From: Nonomuraea soli
GTDB taxonomy: Bacteria > Actinomycetota > Actinomycetes > Streptosporangiales > Streptosporangiaceae
Assembly: GCF_013761175.1 (NCBI RefSeq)
Contig: NZ_JACDUR010000004.1
Span: 930,001 to 994,000, forward strand
Direction of reading: 5' to 3'
DNA: 64,000 bases
Shown here: in pieces, positions 1 to 9,821 of the stretch
How positions within the stretch are numbered: position 1 is the first letter of the stretch
Layout: each line of letters begins with the position of its first letter
The notes under the pieces: model-generated
What the model saw: the letters and a program-made list of their open reading frames with translations, nothing else
The model's database searches: none
Told to the model about the DNA's origin: nothing
Translations under genes and position numbers: made by a program

Positions 1-702
1 ACCGAGGTGTCGGCGCACGTGCCGCCCGCGCCGCCGATCAGCATGCTGCCGCCCGACCCCTTCGGCCGCGGGCATCCGTCCTTCGACCACGGGCACCCGT
101 CCTTCGACCGCGGCCAGCCGTCCTTCGGCCACGGCCATCCCTCCTTCGACCCGATGCCTACGGTCGACACCCTCGACAGGGTCGAGTCGGCGGCCTCCTG
201 GTTCACCAAGACGCCGAGCCCGAGCGACTACTCGCTGGCCGAGATGACCGGGCCGCTGGAGCGCGTGGAGACCGGCGCCGCCGCCGCGACGCCCGAGCTG
301 CCCGAGGTCGTCGACGTACCGGTGATCTCCCAGGCCCAGGCGCTGTCGATGGAGCCGCCACCCACGGCTCAGGAGGAGCCTCCCAGCAGCTGGTTCGTCA
401 AGTCCGGCCGCCCGAGCGAGCCGCAGCCCCAGGACGGCTGGCGCACGCCGGAGCCCGGTGGCGCGATGCGCACGGCCGAGGTCGCCAGTCAGCCGCTCCT
501 GGGAGGAACCACGTCCGCGGGCTTGCCGAGACGCACACCGAAGGCGAATCTGGTTCCGGGAACCGCCGCGCCGGAGCCGGCCTCCCGGCCGTCCGCCGGG
601 CCCGTCCCGCCCGTCTCGCCCGACGAGCTGCGTGACCGGTTCTCCAACTTCCAGCAGGGCGTCAGGAAAGGCCGTGCGGAGATTGAGGAGGAGCCCCAAT
701 GA
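1..702 (+). CDS. cvnA: CvnA-type sensor kinase-like protein, C-terminal part (cut by window edge)
   Basis: The reading frame is open from base 1, so the gene begins upstream of the window. What remains is the low-complexity cytoplasmic tail of a conservon CvnA (nitrate/nitrite-sensing-domain, HAMP, HATPase type); the sensor and ATPase domains are not present here. The tail has about four GHPSFDR-like heptads (bases 70-150), two WF patches (SAASWFTK, SSWFVK), then GLPRRTPKANLVPG and a final DRFSNFQQGVRKGRAEI segment. The same end motifs occur in the three other CvnA proteins of this window, which identifies it. The stop overlaps the cvnB start (ATGA), so the genes should be translationally coupled. 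Known for the family: CvnA anchors a CvnB-C-D complex at the membrane. Confidence 0.85.
   Translation, partial: TEVSAHVPPAPPISMLPPDPFGRGHPSFDHGHPSFDRGQPSFGHGHPSFDPMPTVDTLDRVESAASWFTKTPSPSDYSLAEMTGPLERVETGAAAATPELPEVVDVPVISQAQALSMEPPPTAQEEPPSSWFVKSGRPSEPQPQDGWRTPEPGGAMRTAEVASQPLLGGTTSAGLPRRTPKANLVPGTAAPEPASRPSAGPVPPVSPDELRDRFSNFQQGVRKGRAEIEEEPQ
70..150 (+). repeat. 21-bp in-frame tandem repeat in cvnA tail
   Basis: About four imperfect 21-base units encode GHPSFD(H/R), with one unit varied to GQPSFGH. They lie in a disordered linker region of the CvnA tail. Confidence 0.8.
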
Positions 703-1121
703 GAGAGATGAGCCAGGCTGCCCGCGATGTGAACTGGCTGGTGACGGGATTCGTCGATGACGTGCCCGGCGTGGCGCACGCCGTGGTGGTCTCCTCCGAC
801 GGCTTGCCGATGGCCTTCTCCCGCGGATTTCCCAAGGACCGGGCCGACCAGCTGGCGGCGATCGCCGCGGGATTGATCAGTCTGACCCAGGGCGCCGCGC
901 GGGTCTTCGAAGGCGGCCCGGTCAACCAGACCCTGGTGGAGATGCAGCGTGGCCTGCTGCTGGTCATGTCGATCAGCGACGGATCCTGCCTGGCGGTGCT
1001 GGCCGCGCCCGACTGCGACATGGGCCTGGTGGCCTACCAGATGACCGTGCTGGTGGAGCGGGCGGGACAGGTGCTCACCCCGGCTGTGCGGGCGGAACTG
1101 TCGGCCTCGCGCCCTTGGTGA
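699..1121 (+). CDS. cvnB: Conservon protein CvnB, roadblock/LC7 domain
   Basis: A 140-residue roadblock/LC7 protein. The fold is indicated by the GVAHAVVVSSDGLP strand-turn near residue 25, DRADQLAAIAAGLISL in the central helix, and MSISDGSCLAVLAAPDCDMGLVAYQM in the second half (motif described, residues about 86-111). Roadblock proteins bind small Ras-like GTPases, here presumably the CvnD encoded two genes on. The ATG at 699 overlaps the cvnA stop; a second in-frame ATG at 708 (MSQAARDVNW) is a possible start. The protein is close in length and sequence to the CvnB proteins at 14582 and 30237. Confidence 0.93.
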   Translation: MREMSQAARDVNWLVTGFVDDVPGVAHAVVVSSDGLPMAFSRGFPKDRADQLAAIAAGLISLTQGAARVFEGGPVNQTLVEMQRGLLLVMSISDGSCLAVLAAPDCDMGLVAYQMTVLVERAGQVLTPAVRAELSASRPW

Positions 1122-1134
1122 TGGGAGGAGGCCG

Positions 1135-1488
1135 ATGACCTCGTGGAATGAGGAACGCAGCTCGCTGGTGCGCATGTACGCCGTCACCGGCGGGCGCACC
1201 ACGCCGCGGACCAACCTGGCCATGGAGGCCCTCGTCTCCTCGGCCACGTCGGCCCAGCTCGGCCCCACCTACTCGCGCGAGTATCGTGCGATCAGCGAGT
1301 TGTGCCGCCAGGTGCGCTCGGTGGCCGAGGTCTCGGCGCTGCTGGCCGTCCCGATCGGGGTGGCCAGGGTGCTGATCGCCGACATGGAGGCCGAGGGGCT
1401 GGTGCGGATCTACCAGCCGCAGCTGGAGGCCGGAGCGCCGCAGCTGAACCTGCTGGAAAGGGTGCTCAGTGGACTACGCAGGCTCTAG
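1135..1488 (+). CDS. cvnC: Conservon protein CvnC, DUF742
   Basis: A 117-residue DUF742 protein. It has the family opening SLVRMYAVTGGRT, a winged-helix-like middle (ICQ-type helix ISELCRQVRSVAEVSALL, then VARVLIADMEAEGLV) and the conserved end LERVLSGLRRL. It is the third gene of a conservon and presumably part of the CvnA-D complex; its biochemical role is not established. A GGAGG at about 1125-1130 precedes the ATG. Its last codons overlap the cvnD start in another frame. Confidence 0.92.
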   Translation: MTSWNEERSSLVRMYAVTGGRTTPRTNLAMEALVSSATSAQLGPTYSREYRAISELCRQVRSVAEVSALLAVPIGVARVLIADMEAEGLVRIYQPQLEAGAPQLNLLERVLSGLRRL

Positions 1489-2050
1489 CCCCGGGCTCAC
1501 CTCGACCAAGATCGTGGTCGCGGGGGGCTTCGGGGTCGGCAAGACCACCTTCGTCGGCGCGGTCTCGGAGATCATGCCGCTGACGACGGAGGCGGTCATG
1601 ACCGACGCGTCGGTCGGCGTCGACGATCTGGGCATGACACCGCTGAAGTCGACCACGACGGTGGCGATGGACTTCGGGCGTGTCTCGCTCGACCGCGACC
1701 TGATCCTGTACCTGTTCGGCACGCCGGGCCAGCACCGGTTCTGGTTCATGTGGGACGACCTGGTCAGGGGTGCGATCGGCGCGGTCGTGCTGGTCGACAC
1801 CCGCCGCCTGGCCGACAGCTTCCCGGCGATCGACTACTTCGAGGAGGCCCGCCTGCCGTTCGTGGTCGGCATCAACGGCTGGGACGGGCAGTTCGCCTAC
1901 GGGGAGAACGACGTCAGGGACGCGCTCGCGTTGCCGCCGCACGTCCCCGTGGTCCGCACCGACGCCAGGCGGCGCGACGCGGTCAAGGGCGTGCTCATCA
2001 CCCTGGTCGAGCACGCCCTGCGCATCCGCGCCGCGCAGCAGGTCTACTGA
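1469..2050 (+). CDS. cvnD: Conservon GTPase CvnD
   Basis: A 193-residue small GTPase (conservon ATP/GTP-binding family, MglA/Ras-like). The P-loop GGFGVGKTTFVG is near residues 18-29, the G3 region is LFGTPGQHRFWFMWDD near 90, and the G4 position reads NGWD instead of NKxD. GTG at 1469 is chosen because all three CvnD proteins here start the same way, 6 bases after GAAAGGG inside the end of cvnC. CvnD is expected to be recruited by CvnB at the membrane. The 3' end overlaps the convergent SIS gene by 7 bases. Confidence 0.93.
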   Translation: MDYAGSSPGLTSTKIVVAGGFGVGKTTFVGAVSEIMPLTTEAVMTDASVGVDDLGMTPLKSTTTVAMDFGRVSLDRDLILYLFGTPGQHRFWFMWDDLVRGAIGAVVLVDTRRLADSFPAIDYFEEARLPFVVGINGWDGQFAYGENDVRDALALPPHVPVVRTDARRRDAVKGVLITLVEHALRIRAAQQVY

Positions 2051-2958
2051 TTCCACCAGGTGGCGGCCACCAGCTCCGCCACCAGCGTCTCCGTCAGCAG
2101 GGCGACGTCGGGATCGTCGTCGTGACGGTAGCGCAGGTCCCTGCCCACGGTGAGCACGGTCGAGCCGCGCTGCCGTACCCACTCCATGGCCTGCTCGTCG
2201 TAGGCGCTGCCGGGGAACAGGATCGCCCGGTAGTCGAGCGTCTTGGTCAGGTAGACGTCGACGTGTGACCAGTCGCCGCTCTCGCAGGCGTCGGCCGGGC
2301 GGCGCGGTCCCTCGCGGAACATCAGCGCCGACTGCTGCGCCGACGACAGGCGCTCGGCCGGGGCGATCGTGTAGACGCCGTGGGGGCCGTCGAGCAGCTC
2401 GCAGGTCTTGGGCAGCCACTCGTCCCGGCGCTCCAGCAGGTCGGAAGCGGCCTCGGCGGCCTTCCTGACCAGGGCGGGCAGGTCGCGTCCCCCGCCGGTC
2501 AGCCGCTCCTCCAGCGCCATCAGCTGGACCAGCGTGTGCTGGAAGGTACGGCAGGCGACGCCGCCGCGCTCCTCACCCGCCTCCATCAGGACCACCTCGC
2601 GCGCGGCGCCGGCGATCGCGGAGCCCGGGTTGTTGGTCAGCGCCACGACGTCGTCGTAGTGCGCGAGGACGTCGAGGGTCTCGCGGCTGCCGCCGGTGGC
2701 CGAGATCGCCACCACCAGCAGGTCGTCGGCCGGCGGGAGCGGCCGGGCGGCGGAGGCGTACTCCGCGTGAGCGTCGACGCCCAGGGCCCGCAGGCGGCGC
2801 GCCGCCACCCCCGCGGCGTACCTGGAGCTGCCCATGCCGAGGAACAGGACCCTGCGGAAGCCGCCGCGCCACGGGTTGCCCCGCTCCAGACCGGCGGCCA
2901 GCGCCTTCAGGGCCCGGGGCTTGGCCTCCAGGTCGGCGAGGAAGAGGTCGGGATGCAC
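2044..2958 (-). CDS. SIS-domain sugar phosphate isomerase/deaminase-like protein
   Basis: A 304-residue protein with two SIS (sugar isomerase) subdomains. The first has FLGMGSSRYAAGVAARRL (about 38-55) and VAISATGGSRETLDVLAHY, the usual phosphosugar-binding Ser-rich turn. The second has YTIAPAERLSSAQQSALMFREGPRRPADACE, the AgaS/NagB-II/GlmS-C pattern in which a Glu precedes a substrate-specific stretch. The N-terminal glutamine amidotransferase domain of GlmS is absent, so it should be a stand-alone isomerase or deaminase for an amino-sugar phosphate. It starts with GTG directly after the stop of the upstream sugar-kinase gene, so the two form an operon and may act sequentially on an amino sugar. 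Confidence 0.8.
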   Translation of the reverse strand: MHPDLFLADLEAKPRALKALAAGLERGNPWRGGFRRVLFLGMGSSRYAAGVAARRLRALGVDAHAEYASAARPLPPADDLLVVAISATGGSRETLDVLAHYDDVVALTNNPGSAIAGAAREVVLMEAGEERGGVACRTFQHTLVQLMALEERLTGGGRDLPALVRKAAEAASDLLERRDEWLPKTCELLDGPHGVYTIAPAERLSSAQQSALMFREGPRRPADACESGDWSHVDVYLTKTLDYRAILFPGSAYDEQAMEWVRQRGSTVLTVGRDLRYRHDDDPDVALLTETLVAELVAATWWNQ

Positions 2959-4065
2959 TCAGTATCGTCCTTTCAGCACGCCCATCGGGGCGTAGCGCCA
3001 GCGGGGCAGGTGGCGGGCGGCGTAGATGAGCTCGCGGCACTCCTGCTCGACTTCGTACGGCTTGAGCAGGCTCTCATCCAGGGGCAGCCGCTCGCGGTAG
3101 GCGGCCAGGAATTGCTCGCGCGCCTCGGCCGCCCAGGCGTGGGCCCGCCCGGTGGGCGTCTGCCTGCGCTTGATCGCCACCTGGGCGACATGCTCCAGGC
3201 TCGTCGTCATCTGGGCGACGTCGCGTTCCCTGGGCTGGTACGGCTCGGCGCCGTCGAGGGTGGGGTTGCCGTCGAAGTCGATCACCGCGTAGCCGCCGTC
3301 CCACTGGAGGATCTGGCCCACGTGGAAGTCGCCGTGGATGCGGATCGGGCCGGTGACCCGGCCGGGCATGGCCAGGTCGGCCTTCATGCGGTGGGCCACG
3401 CTCGCCAGCCACTCGCCGTCTTCCCCCTCCGTCAGCCTCAACGCCTCGCTGAGTGCTTGCTCAGCCCTGGCGGCGGCGCGCTCCGGTTCAGGCGCTCGCA
3501 TCGGGGCGGCGGGCGTGGGCGAAGGGAGGGTGGCCAGGGCGACGTGAAGATCCGCCGCGAGGGTGCCGAGACGGCCCGCGAAGGTCACCTCACCGGTCTC
3601 GCAGAAGTCGATGCACCACTCCCATCCGTCACGCGCCCCCGGCAGGAAGCCGGTCACCAGCGCCACCAGGTGGGAGTCCGTCGTCACCGCGGCGTACGGC
3701 GGCGCGGTGTCGGTGAACCCGGCCCTGACCAGGTGTCCCAGCACGGCTGGAGCCGGATGGGGCAGGGCGGCGGGGGGCGTCAGCCACTTGACCACGACCC
3801 GCTCGTCCACCACGACGGAGAGGTTCGTCTGGTCAACGGTGATGGCCCGCTCGGAGGGGCCGGCGGCGGGCAGGGGCGCGAACCGCTCGACGGCGAAAGG
3901 CGCCGGGACCTCACCGGACAGGGCGGCGAGAAGTGCGGAGGAGAGCCCGTGCTCGCTTGTGGTAATCGGATTCTCACCTACGGCGAGCAAGCGGGACCAA
4001 ACTGAAGCTGACTTCAAGAACTGACCAAACTTCCAGGCAGCACAACGTTCGTTAGTGTTGCTCAA
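2959..4065 (-). CDS. Maltokinase-fold aminosugar kinase (glucosamine kinase-like)
   Basis: Up to 368 residues with an aminoglycoside-phosphotransferase/maltokinase fold: the Brenner-type loop IHGDFHVGQIL and the Mg-binding VIDFDGNP are both intact. Actinobacterial glucosamine kinases (described in Streptacidiphilus) share this HGD...DFDGNP arrangement, and the adjacent SIS gene fits an aminosugar route; glucosamine as substrate is inference. The longest frame begins with TTG at 4065, but the first 35-40 residues look non-conserved and no clear Shine-Dalgarno is visible, so the real start may be downstream near ITTSEHGLSS. The gene is divergent from the potD-like gene. Confidence 0.7.
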   Translation of the reverse strand: MSNTNERCAAWKFGQFLKSASVWSRLLAVGENPITTSEHGLSSALLAALSGEVPAPFAVERFAPLPAAGPSERAITVDQTNLSVVVDERVVVKWLTPPAALPHPAPAVLGHLVRAGFTDTAPPYAAVTTDSHLVALVTGFLPGARDGWEWCIDFCETGEVTFAGRLGTLAADLHVALATLPSPTPAAPMRAPEPERAAARAEQALSEALRLTEGEDGEWLASVAHRMKADLAMPGRVTGPIRIHGDFHVGQILQWDGGYAVIDFDGNPTLDGAEPYQPRERDVAQMTTSLEHVAQVAIKRRQTPTGRAHAWAAEAREQFLAAYRERLPLDESLLKPYEVEQECRELIYAARHLPRWRYAPMGVLKGRY

Positions 4066-4133
4066 GTTTAAAAGTTCTGCAAAAGTCCTACCCTGGCCTG
4101 ATCTATCAGCACTTGCATCGAGGAGTACCGGTC

Positions 4134-5255
4134 GTGTTCCGTACCCGATTCACCCGTCGTCTCCCGGCCGCTGTAGCGGTCGCCGGACTCGCGCTGGCCG
4201 CAGCGGCGTGCGGCGGTGAGTCGTCGAACAACAGCGCGGCGAGCGCGCCCGCCACCACCGCGGCCCAGCTCAACCCGCAGGCGGACCTGTCCAAGCAGAG
4301 CGTCACCATCACGGTCTGGGACGGCTACACGCCCAAGGAACTGCCGGAGAAGGCCAAGGCGGCCCTCAAGATCTCCAACATCGAGATCGGCCTGCACGAC
4401 ACCAACGAGAAGGCCATGGCCAAGCTGACCGCCTCCGGTGACAGCGGTGTCGACGTGGCGTTCGTCTCCGGCCAGTACGCCCAGGCGCTCAACGACGCCG
4501 GCCTGCTGGAGCCGATCCACCCCGAGCTGATCCCGAACCTGGCCAACCTCTACCCCGAGGCCACCCAGCTGTCCTACGACAAGGGCAACAAGTTCTCCGT
4601 GCCCTACACCTGGGGCACGACAGGCCTGTGCTACCGCAAGGACCTGCTGAAGGCCACGCCGACGAGCTGGAACGACCTGCTCAACCCGCCGGCCGAGGCG
4701 GTCAAGAAGGTCACCATGATGACCACCGAGCGCTGGCTGGCGCTGCCCGCGATCAAGGCGCTGGGCCTGAGCGTCAACACCGACAAGGACGAGGACATCG
4801 CCAAGGTCAAAGAGCTGCTGCTCAAGGCCAAGCCGAACCTCCTGGGCTACGACGACCTGACCTTCGGCGAGAAGCTGAAGAGCGGCGAGGCCGTCATGGT
4901 CGAGGCGTGGGACGGCTGGTGCCCGACCTCCGAGAAGAACATCGGCTGGGTCGTGCCCAAGGAGGGCTCCGACCTGTGGGTGGACACCATGGTGATCATG
5001 AAGTCGTCCAAGAACAAGGAAGCCGCCCACGCACTGATCAACTACATCCTCGACCCGGAGATCCACAGCTGGGCCGCGGCCAACATCGGCTACAAGGTGC
5101 CGAACAAGGCCGCCATGGACAAGGTCGAGATCCCCGCGGGCTCCCTGCTCGGCATCACCCCGGCCGAGCTGCTGCAGGGCGAGTCCATCATCGACCTCGG
5201 TGAGGCCGCCACCAAGTACACCCGCCTGGCCAGCGAGGTCGCGGCGCAGCAATGA
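4134..5255 (+). CDS. potD: Spermidine/putrescine ABC transporter substrate-binding lipoprotein
   Basis: About 373 residues, PotD-like family 1 binding protein. There is an N-terminal signal with lipobox LALAAAACGG, so it should be a lipid-anchored exported protein. Motifs include TVWDGYTPKELPEKAKA near the mature N-terminus, VAFVSGQYAQAL, FSVPYTWGTTGLCYRKD and VVPKEGSDLWVDTMVI, all typical of polyamine binders. A TTG start at 4113 is possible, but GTG at 4134 has AGGAG 8 bases upstream and puts the positively charged n-region first. It heads a four-gene operon with 4- to 17-base overlaps. The substrate is inferred from family membership. Confidence 0.9.
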   Translation: MFRTRFTRRLPAAVAVAGLALAAAACGGESSNNSAASAPATTAAQLNPQADLSKQSVTITVWDGYTPKELPEKAKAALKISNIEIGLHDTNEKAMAKLTASGDSGVDVAFVSGQYAQALNDAGLLEPIHPELIPNLANLYPEATQLSYDKGNKFSVPYTWGTTGLCYRKDLLKATPTSWNDLLNPPAEAVKKVTMMTTERWLALPAIKALGLSVNTDKDEDIAKVKELLLKAKPNLLGYDDLTFGEKLKSGEAVMVEAWDGWCPTSEKNIGWVVPKEGSDLWVDTMVIMKSSKNKEAAHALINYILDPEIHSWAAANIGYKVPNKAAMDKVEIPAGSLLGITPAELLQGESIIDLGEAATKYTRLASEVAAQQ

Positions 5256-6097
5256 CACGCACGTCCAGGCCGCGCCGGACAGCCACGCGGTGGCTGTCCG
5301 GCGCGGCTTTCCTGGGACCAGGGCTGATCTACCTGATCGTGCTCATGCTGATCCCGCTGGCCCTGGTCCTGGGTTACACGGTTTTCCAGCGCGGCCGCTT
5401 CGGCGGGATCGTCTACGAGTTCACCACCGAGAACTTCGCCAGGCTGATCGATCCGCTCTACCTCGACGTCGTCCTGGATTCGCTTAAGCTGGCCACGATC
5501 ACCACGGTGATCGCGCTGCTGCTGGGCTACCCCACGGCCTATGTGATTGCGAACCTGCCGCGCAAGTGGAAGACGATCGCGCTGGTCGCGGTCGTGCTGC
5601 CGTTCTGGACCAGCTTCATCATCCGCATGTACGCCCTGACGATCCTCATGAGCGGGCCCGGCCTGATCAACTCGCTGCTGGGCACCGAGTTCGAGCTGCT
5701 CTACAACGAGGGCGCCATCGTGGTCGGCCTGCTCTACTCCTACCTGCCGCTGATGGTGCTGCCGCTCTACAGCTCGATCGAGCGGCTCGACCCCCAGCTG
5801 CTGGAGGCCTCGGCCAACCTGGGCGCCTCCAGGGCGACGACGTTCCGGCGCGTGACGCTGCCGCTGACGCTTCCGGGCGCCATGACCGGCGCGCTGTTCG
5901 TGTTCGTCCCGAGCTTCGGCAACTTCGTCATCCCCGAGCTGCTGGGCGGCGGCAAGAGCCTCATGGTCGGCAACCTGATCCAGACCGAGTTCCTCAAGGC
6001 TCGCGACTGGCCCTTCGGTTCCACGCTGGCGCTCGCGCTGATCGCGGTGCTGCTGGTGCTCCTGCTCGTCCAGGCGAGGGTGGCCCGCCGTGCTTAG
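5252..6097 (+). CDS. potB: Spermidine/putrescine ABC transporter permease PotB-like
   Basis: A 281-residue inner-membrane permease with about six hydrophobic segments. The EAA loop reads LEASANLGASRATTFRRVTLP (about 187-207), the contact site for the ATPase. It has the PotB-like start (LIYLIVLMLIPLALVLGYTV) and the FNFVIPELLGGGKSLMVGNLI-like region (here FGNFVIPELLGGGKSLMVGN). The ATG overlaps the potD-like stop by four bases. Confidence 0.92.
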   Translation: MTRTSRPRRTATRWLSGAAFLGPGLIYLIVLMLIPLALVLGYTVFQRGRFGGIVYEFTTENFARLIDPLYLDVVLDSLKLATITTVIALLLGYPTAYVIANLPRKWKTIALVAVVLPFWTSFIIRMYALTILMSGPGLINSLLGTEFELLYNEGAIVVGLLYSYLPLMVLPLYSSIERLDPQLLEASANLGASRATTFRRVTLPLTLPGAMTGALFVFVPSFGNFVIPELLGGGKSLMVGNLIQTEFLKARDWPFGSTLALALIAVLLVLLLVQARVARRA

Positions 6098-6837
6098 GGT
6101 TCCGTTCTGGCTGACCTACGTCTTCCTCTACCTGCCCATCGCGGTGCTGGTGTGGATGTCGTTCAACGCGGGTGACTCGCCCTACGTCTTCGAGGGCTTC
6201 AGCCTGAAGTGGTACGGCGAGTTCCTCGCCAACGACCGCATCGCCGAGGGCCTGGTCAACACCCTCTTCGTGGCGGTGGGCTCGACGGTGCTCGCCACCG
6301 TCCTGGGCACGCTGCTGGCGGTGGGGCTGGCCAGGCACACCCGCTCCAAGGTGCTCGACGCGGTCGCGCTCATGCCCGCGATCCTGCCCGACCTGGTGCT
6401 GGCGATCGGCCTGCTGGCCTTCTACGCGCTGGTCCAGGTCACGCTGGGCCTGTGGTCGGTGATGCTCTCGCACGCCGTCTTCTCGATGGCCTTCGTGGCC
6501 GCGGTCGTGCGCACCCGGCTCACCCACGCTGACCCCTCCCTGGAGGAGGCCTCGCGCGACCTGGGCGCGGGAGCCGTGCGGACCTTCGTGAAGATCACGC
6601 TGCCGCAGCTGGCGCCGGGCATCGTGGCCGGCGCGCTGCTGGCCTTCACGCTGTCGCTCGACGAGTTCGTGATCGCCTTCTTCACCATCGGGCCGACGGA
6701 GCAGACGTTGCCCATCGTGATCTATTCGATGCTCCGGTTCGGCGTGAAGCCGGAGGCCAACGCGCTGGCGACGGTCCTGCTGCTCATCAGCTTCACCGCG
6801 GTGATCGCGGGCCAGCGCCTCACCAAGATCGGAGAAC

Positions 6838-6854
<17 letters not shown>
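6090..6854 (+). CDS. potC: Spermidine/putrescine ABC transporter permease PotC-like
   Basis: A 254-residue permease of the PotC type with about six membrane segments. The loop LEEASRDLGAGAVRTFVKITLPQ matches the EAA motif and SLDEFVIAFFTIGPTEQTLP is the family signature near residue 190 (about 21 residues, quoted in part: SLDEFVIAFFTIGPTEQTL). GTG at 6090 overlaps the end of the PotB-like gene by 8 bases. It pairs with PotB to form the translocation channel. Confidence 0.92.
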
Positions 6855-7855
<1,001 letters not shown>

Positions 7856-7866
<11 letters not shown>

Positions 7867-8470
7867 GCTCGCAGCCCGTCGCCGTGCGGGCGTACGACAT
7901 GATCAGCTCGGCCGCCTCGGCCGGGCCGATCGCCGGGTGCCTGGCGGTGATGCGGTAGCCGTAGGCGTCCTCCAGAGCCACCAGGTTGCGCGCGATCGTG
8001 ATCGGCTCGGCGGTGAGCGTGAAGACGCCCAGGGCGGCTCCGGTGTCGAGAATGGCTTGATACATCGCCACCTGACGGTCGTACAGGGCGGTGAGCATCA
8101 GGCCGTACATCCGGTTGCGCCCGGCCGCTCCTCCGCATTCGTTGAGCAGCCGGACATCCGGGTCCTCCGGGCCGGTCGGAAGGCCGGCGCGGATGGTGGT
8201 GACGAGCTTTTCCACCGGGTCGGTGAGATCGGCGATGCGCTTGACCCGCTGTTCGTAGAAACGCTCCAATCCCGCCTGCTGGGCGTCGATCAGCAATTCG
8301 GACAGCTCGGGGTAGTGGTAGAGCACCGCACCGGAGGTCAGTCCGGCCTCTTCGGCGACGTGAGCGAGCTGCACGCGATCGATGCCGTGTCGCACGATGG
8401 CGCGACGGGCGGCCTCGATGAGGTCGATTCGTCGGTCAGATCGACTTTTACGCTGCGTCACGGGTGCCAT
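7856..8470 (-). CDS. TetR-family transcriptional regulator
   Basis: A 204-residue TetR-family repressor. The N-terminal HTH is RRIDLIEAARRAIVRHG followed by LAHVAEEAGLTSGAVLYHYPELSELL (recognition helix GAVLYHY, about 45-55). The C-terminal ligand-binding domain has VEKLVTTIRAGLPTGPED and a TetR_C-type helix bundle resembling the BetI subgroup. It is convergent with the polyamine importer and divergent from the glycosyltransferase, so either could be its target. I saw no clear palindrome in the 68-base gap to the glycosyltransferase. Confidence 0.88.
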
Positions 8471-8538
8471 AGTGCCGCGAAGATGACCTTTCCGCCAGAT
8501 GATGTTGTGAAGCGAAATTCAAGCCCCCGGAGATGACT

Positions 8539-9813
8539 ATGTCGCTAACCATCCTTTTCATGCCCGAGAGTGCCTACGGGCCCACGAACAATTGCATCGG
8601 CATCGGCGACATTCTGCGCAAGCGCGGACACCGGGTGGTCTTCGCGGCCGAGGCCTCCTGGAAGGGCAAGCTGGAGGCCCTGGGCTTCGAGGAGGACCTG
8701 GTCGACCTCGCTCCTCCGGCCGACGACGCCGAGGAGCAGGACCCGGGCCAGTTCTGGAAGGACTTCATCCGCGAGACCGCGCCCGAGTACCGCAAGACCA
8801 CGCTGGAGCAGCTCTCCACGGTCACCAAGCCGATCTGGGACTCCCTCATCGACGGCGCCAAGTACTGCGAGCCGCAGCTCAAGGCGATCATCGAGCGCGT
8901 ACGGCCCGACGTCATCGTCGAGGACAACGTCATCACCTTCCCGGCGCTGCTGACCGCGGGCAAGCCGTTCGTGCGCATCGTCTCGTGCAACCCGCTGGAG
9001 GTACGCGGCCCGCAGATCGCCCCGGTCTTCTCCGGCCTGCCCGCCGGCGACCGCTCCGAGTGGGAGGCCTTCCGCGCGGAGTACGACCGCACCCACCGCG
9101 AGGTCTGGAGCGCCTTCAACGAGTGGAGCGTCGAGCAGGGCACCGAGCCGCTGCCCGACCTGGACTTCATCCACTCCGGCGCCCTCAACCTCTACGTCTA
9201 CCCGGAGGCGCTCGACTACACCGCCGAGCGCCCGCTCGACGCGAGCTGGCACCGCCTCGACTCCTCGGTGCGCGAGACCGACGAGGAGTTCGAGCTGCCC
9301 TTCGAGCGTCGCGAGGGCGCCTCGCTGGTCTACTTCTCGCTCGGCTCGCTGGGCTCCTCCGACGTGGAGCTCATGCAGCGCGTGATCGACGTGCTGGGCA
9401 CCACGCAGCACCAGTACATCGTCTCCAAGGGCCCGCTGCACGCCGAGATCAAGCTCGCCGACAACATGTGGGGCGCGGAGTTCGTGCCGCAGACGAAGAT
9501 CATCCCGCTCTGCGACCTGGTCATCACCCACGGCGGCAACAACACCACCACCGAGGCGATGCACTTCGGCAAGCCGATGATCCTGCTGCCCCTGTTCTGG
9601 GACCAGTACGACAACGCCCAGCGGGTGCACGAGCTCGGCTACGGCGTGCGCCTGTCCACCTACACCTTCACCGACGAGGAGCTGACCGGCGCGGTCGCCA
9701 CGCTCCTGGGCGACAGCGAGCTGCGTGCTCGCCTGGCCGCCACGGGTGAGGAGATCCGTCGTCGCGACGGCCTGCGCAAGGCCGCCGACCTCATCGAACA
9801 GCTCGGAGCCTAG
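8539..9813 (+). CDS. MGT-family (GT1) glycosyltransferase
   Basis: About 424 residues with a GT-B fold. The N-terminal acceptor half begins TILFMPESAYGPTNNCIGIGD; the C-terminal half has YFSLGSLGSS and the nucleotide-sugar motif ITHGGNNTTTEAMHFGKPM followed by LPLFWDQYDNAQRV. That is the pattern of macrolide/UDP-glycosyltransferases (MGT). The acceptor cannot be read from sequence: natural-product tailoring, macrolide inactivation or lipid glycosylation are all possible. ATG at 8539 is preferred over 8533 because GGAG at 8529-8532 then sits 6 bases upstream. It is followed after 8 bases by an aldehyde dehydrogenase. Confidence 0.88.
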   Translation: MSLTILFMPESAYGPTNNCIGIGDILRKRGHRVVFAAEASWKGKLEALGFEEDLVDLAPPADDAEEQDPGQFWKDFIRETAPEYRKTTLEQLSTVTKPIWDSLIDGAKYCEPQLKAIIERVRPDVIVEDNVITFPALLTAGKPFVRIVSCNPLEVRGPQIAPVFSGLPAGDRSEWEAFRAEYDRTHREVWSAFNEWSVEQGTEPLPDLDFIHSGALNLYVYPEALDYTAERPLDASWHRLDSSVRETDEEFELPFERREGASLVYFSLGSLGSSDVELMQRVIDVLGTTQHQYIVSKGPLHAEIKLADNMWGAEFVPQTKIIPLCDLVITHGGNNTTTEAMHFGKPMILLPLFWDQYDNAQRVHELGYGVRLSTYTFTDEELTGAVATLLGDSELRARLAATGEEIRRRDGLRKAADLIEQLGA

Positions 9814-9821
9814 GTCCTGTC

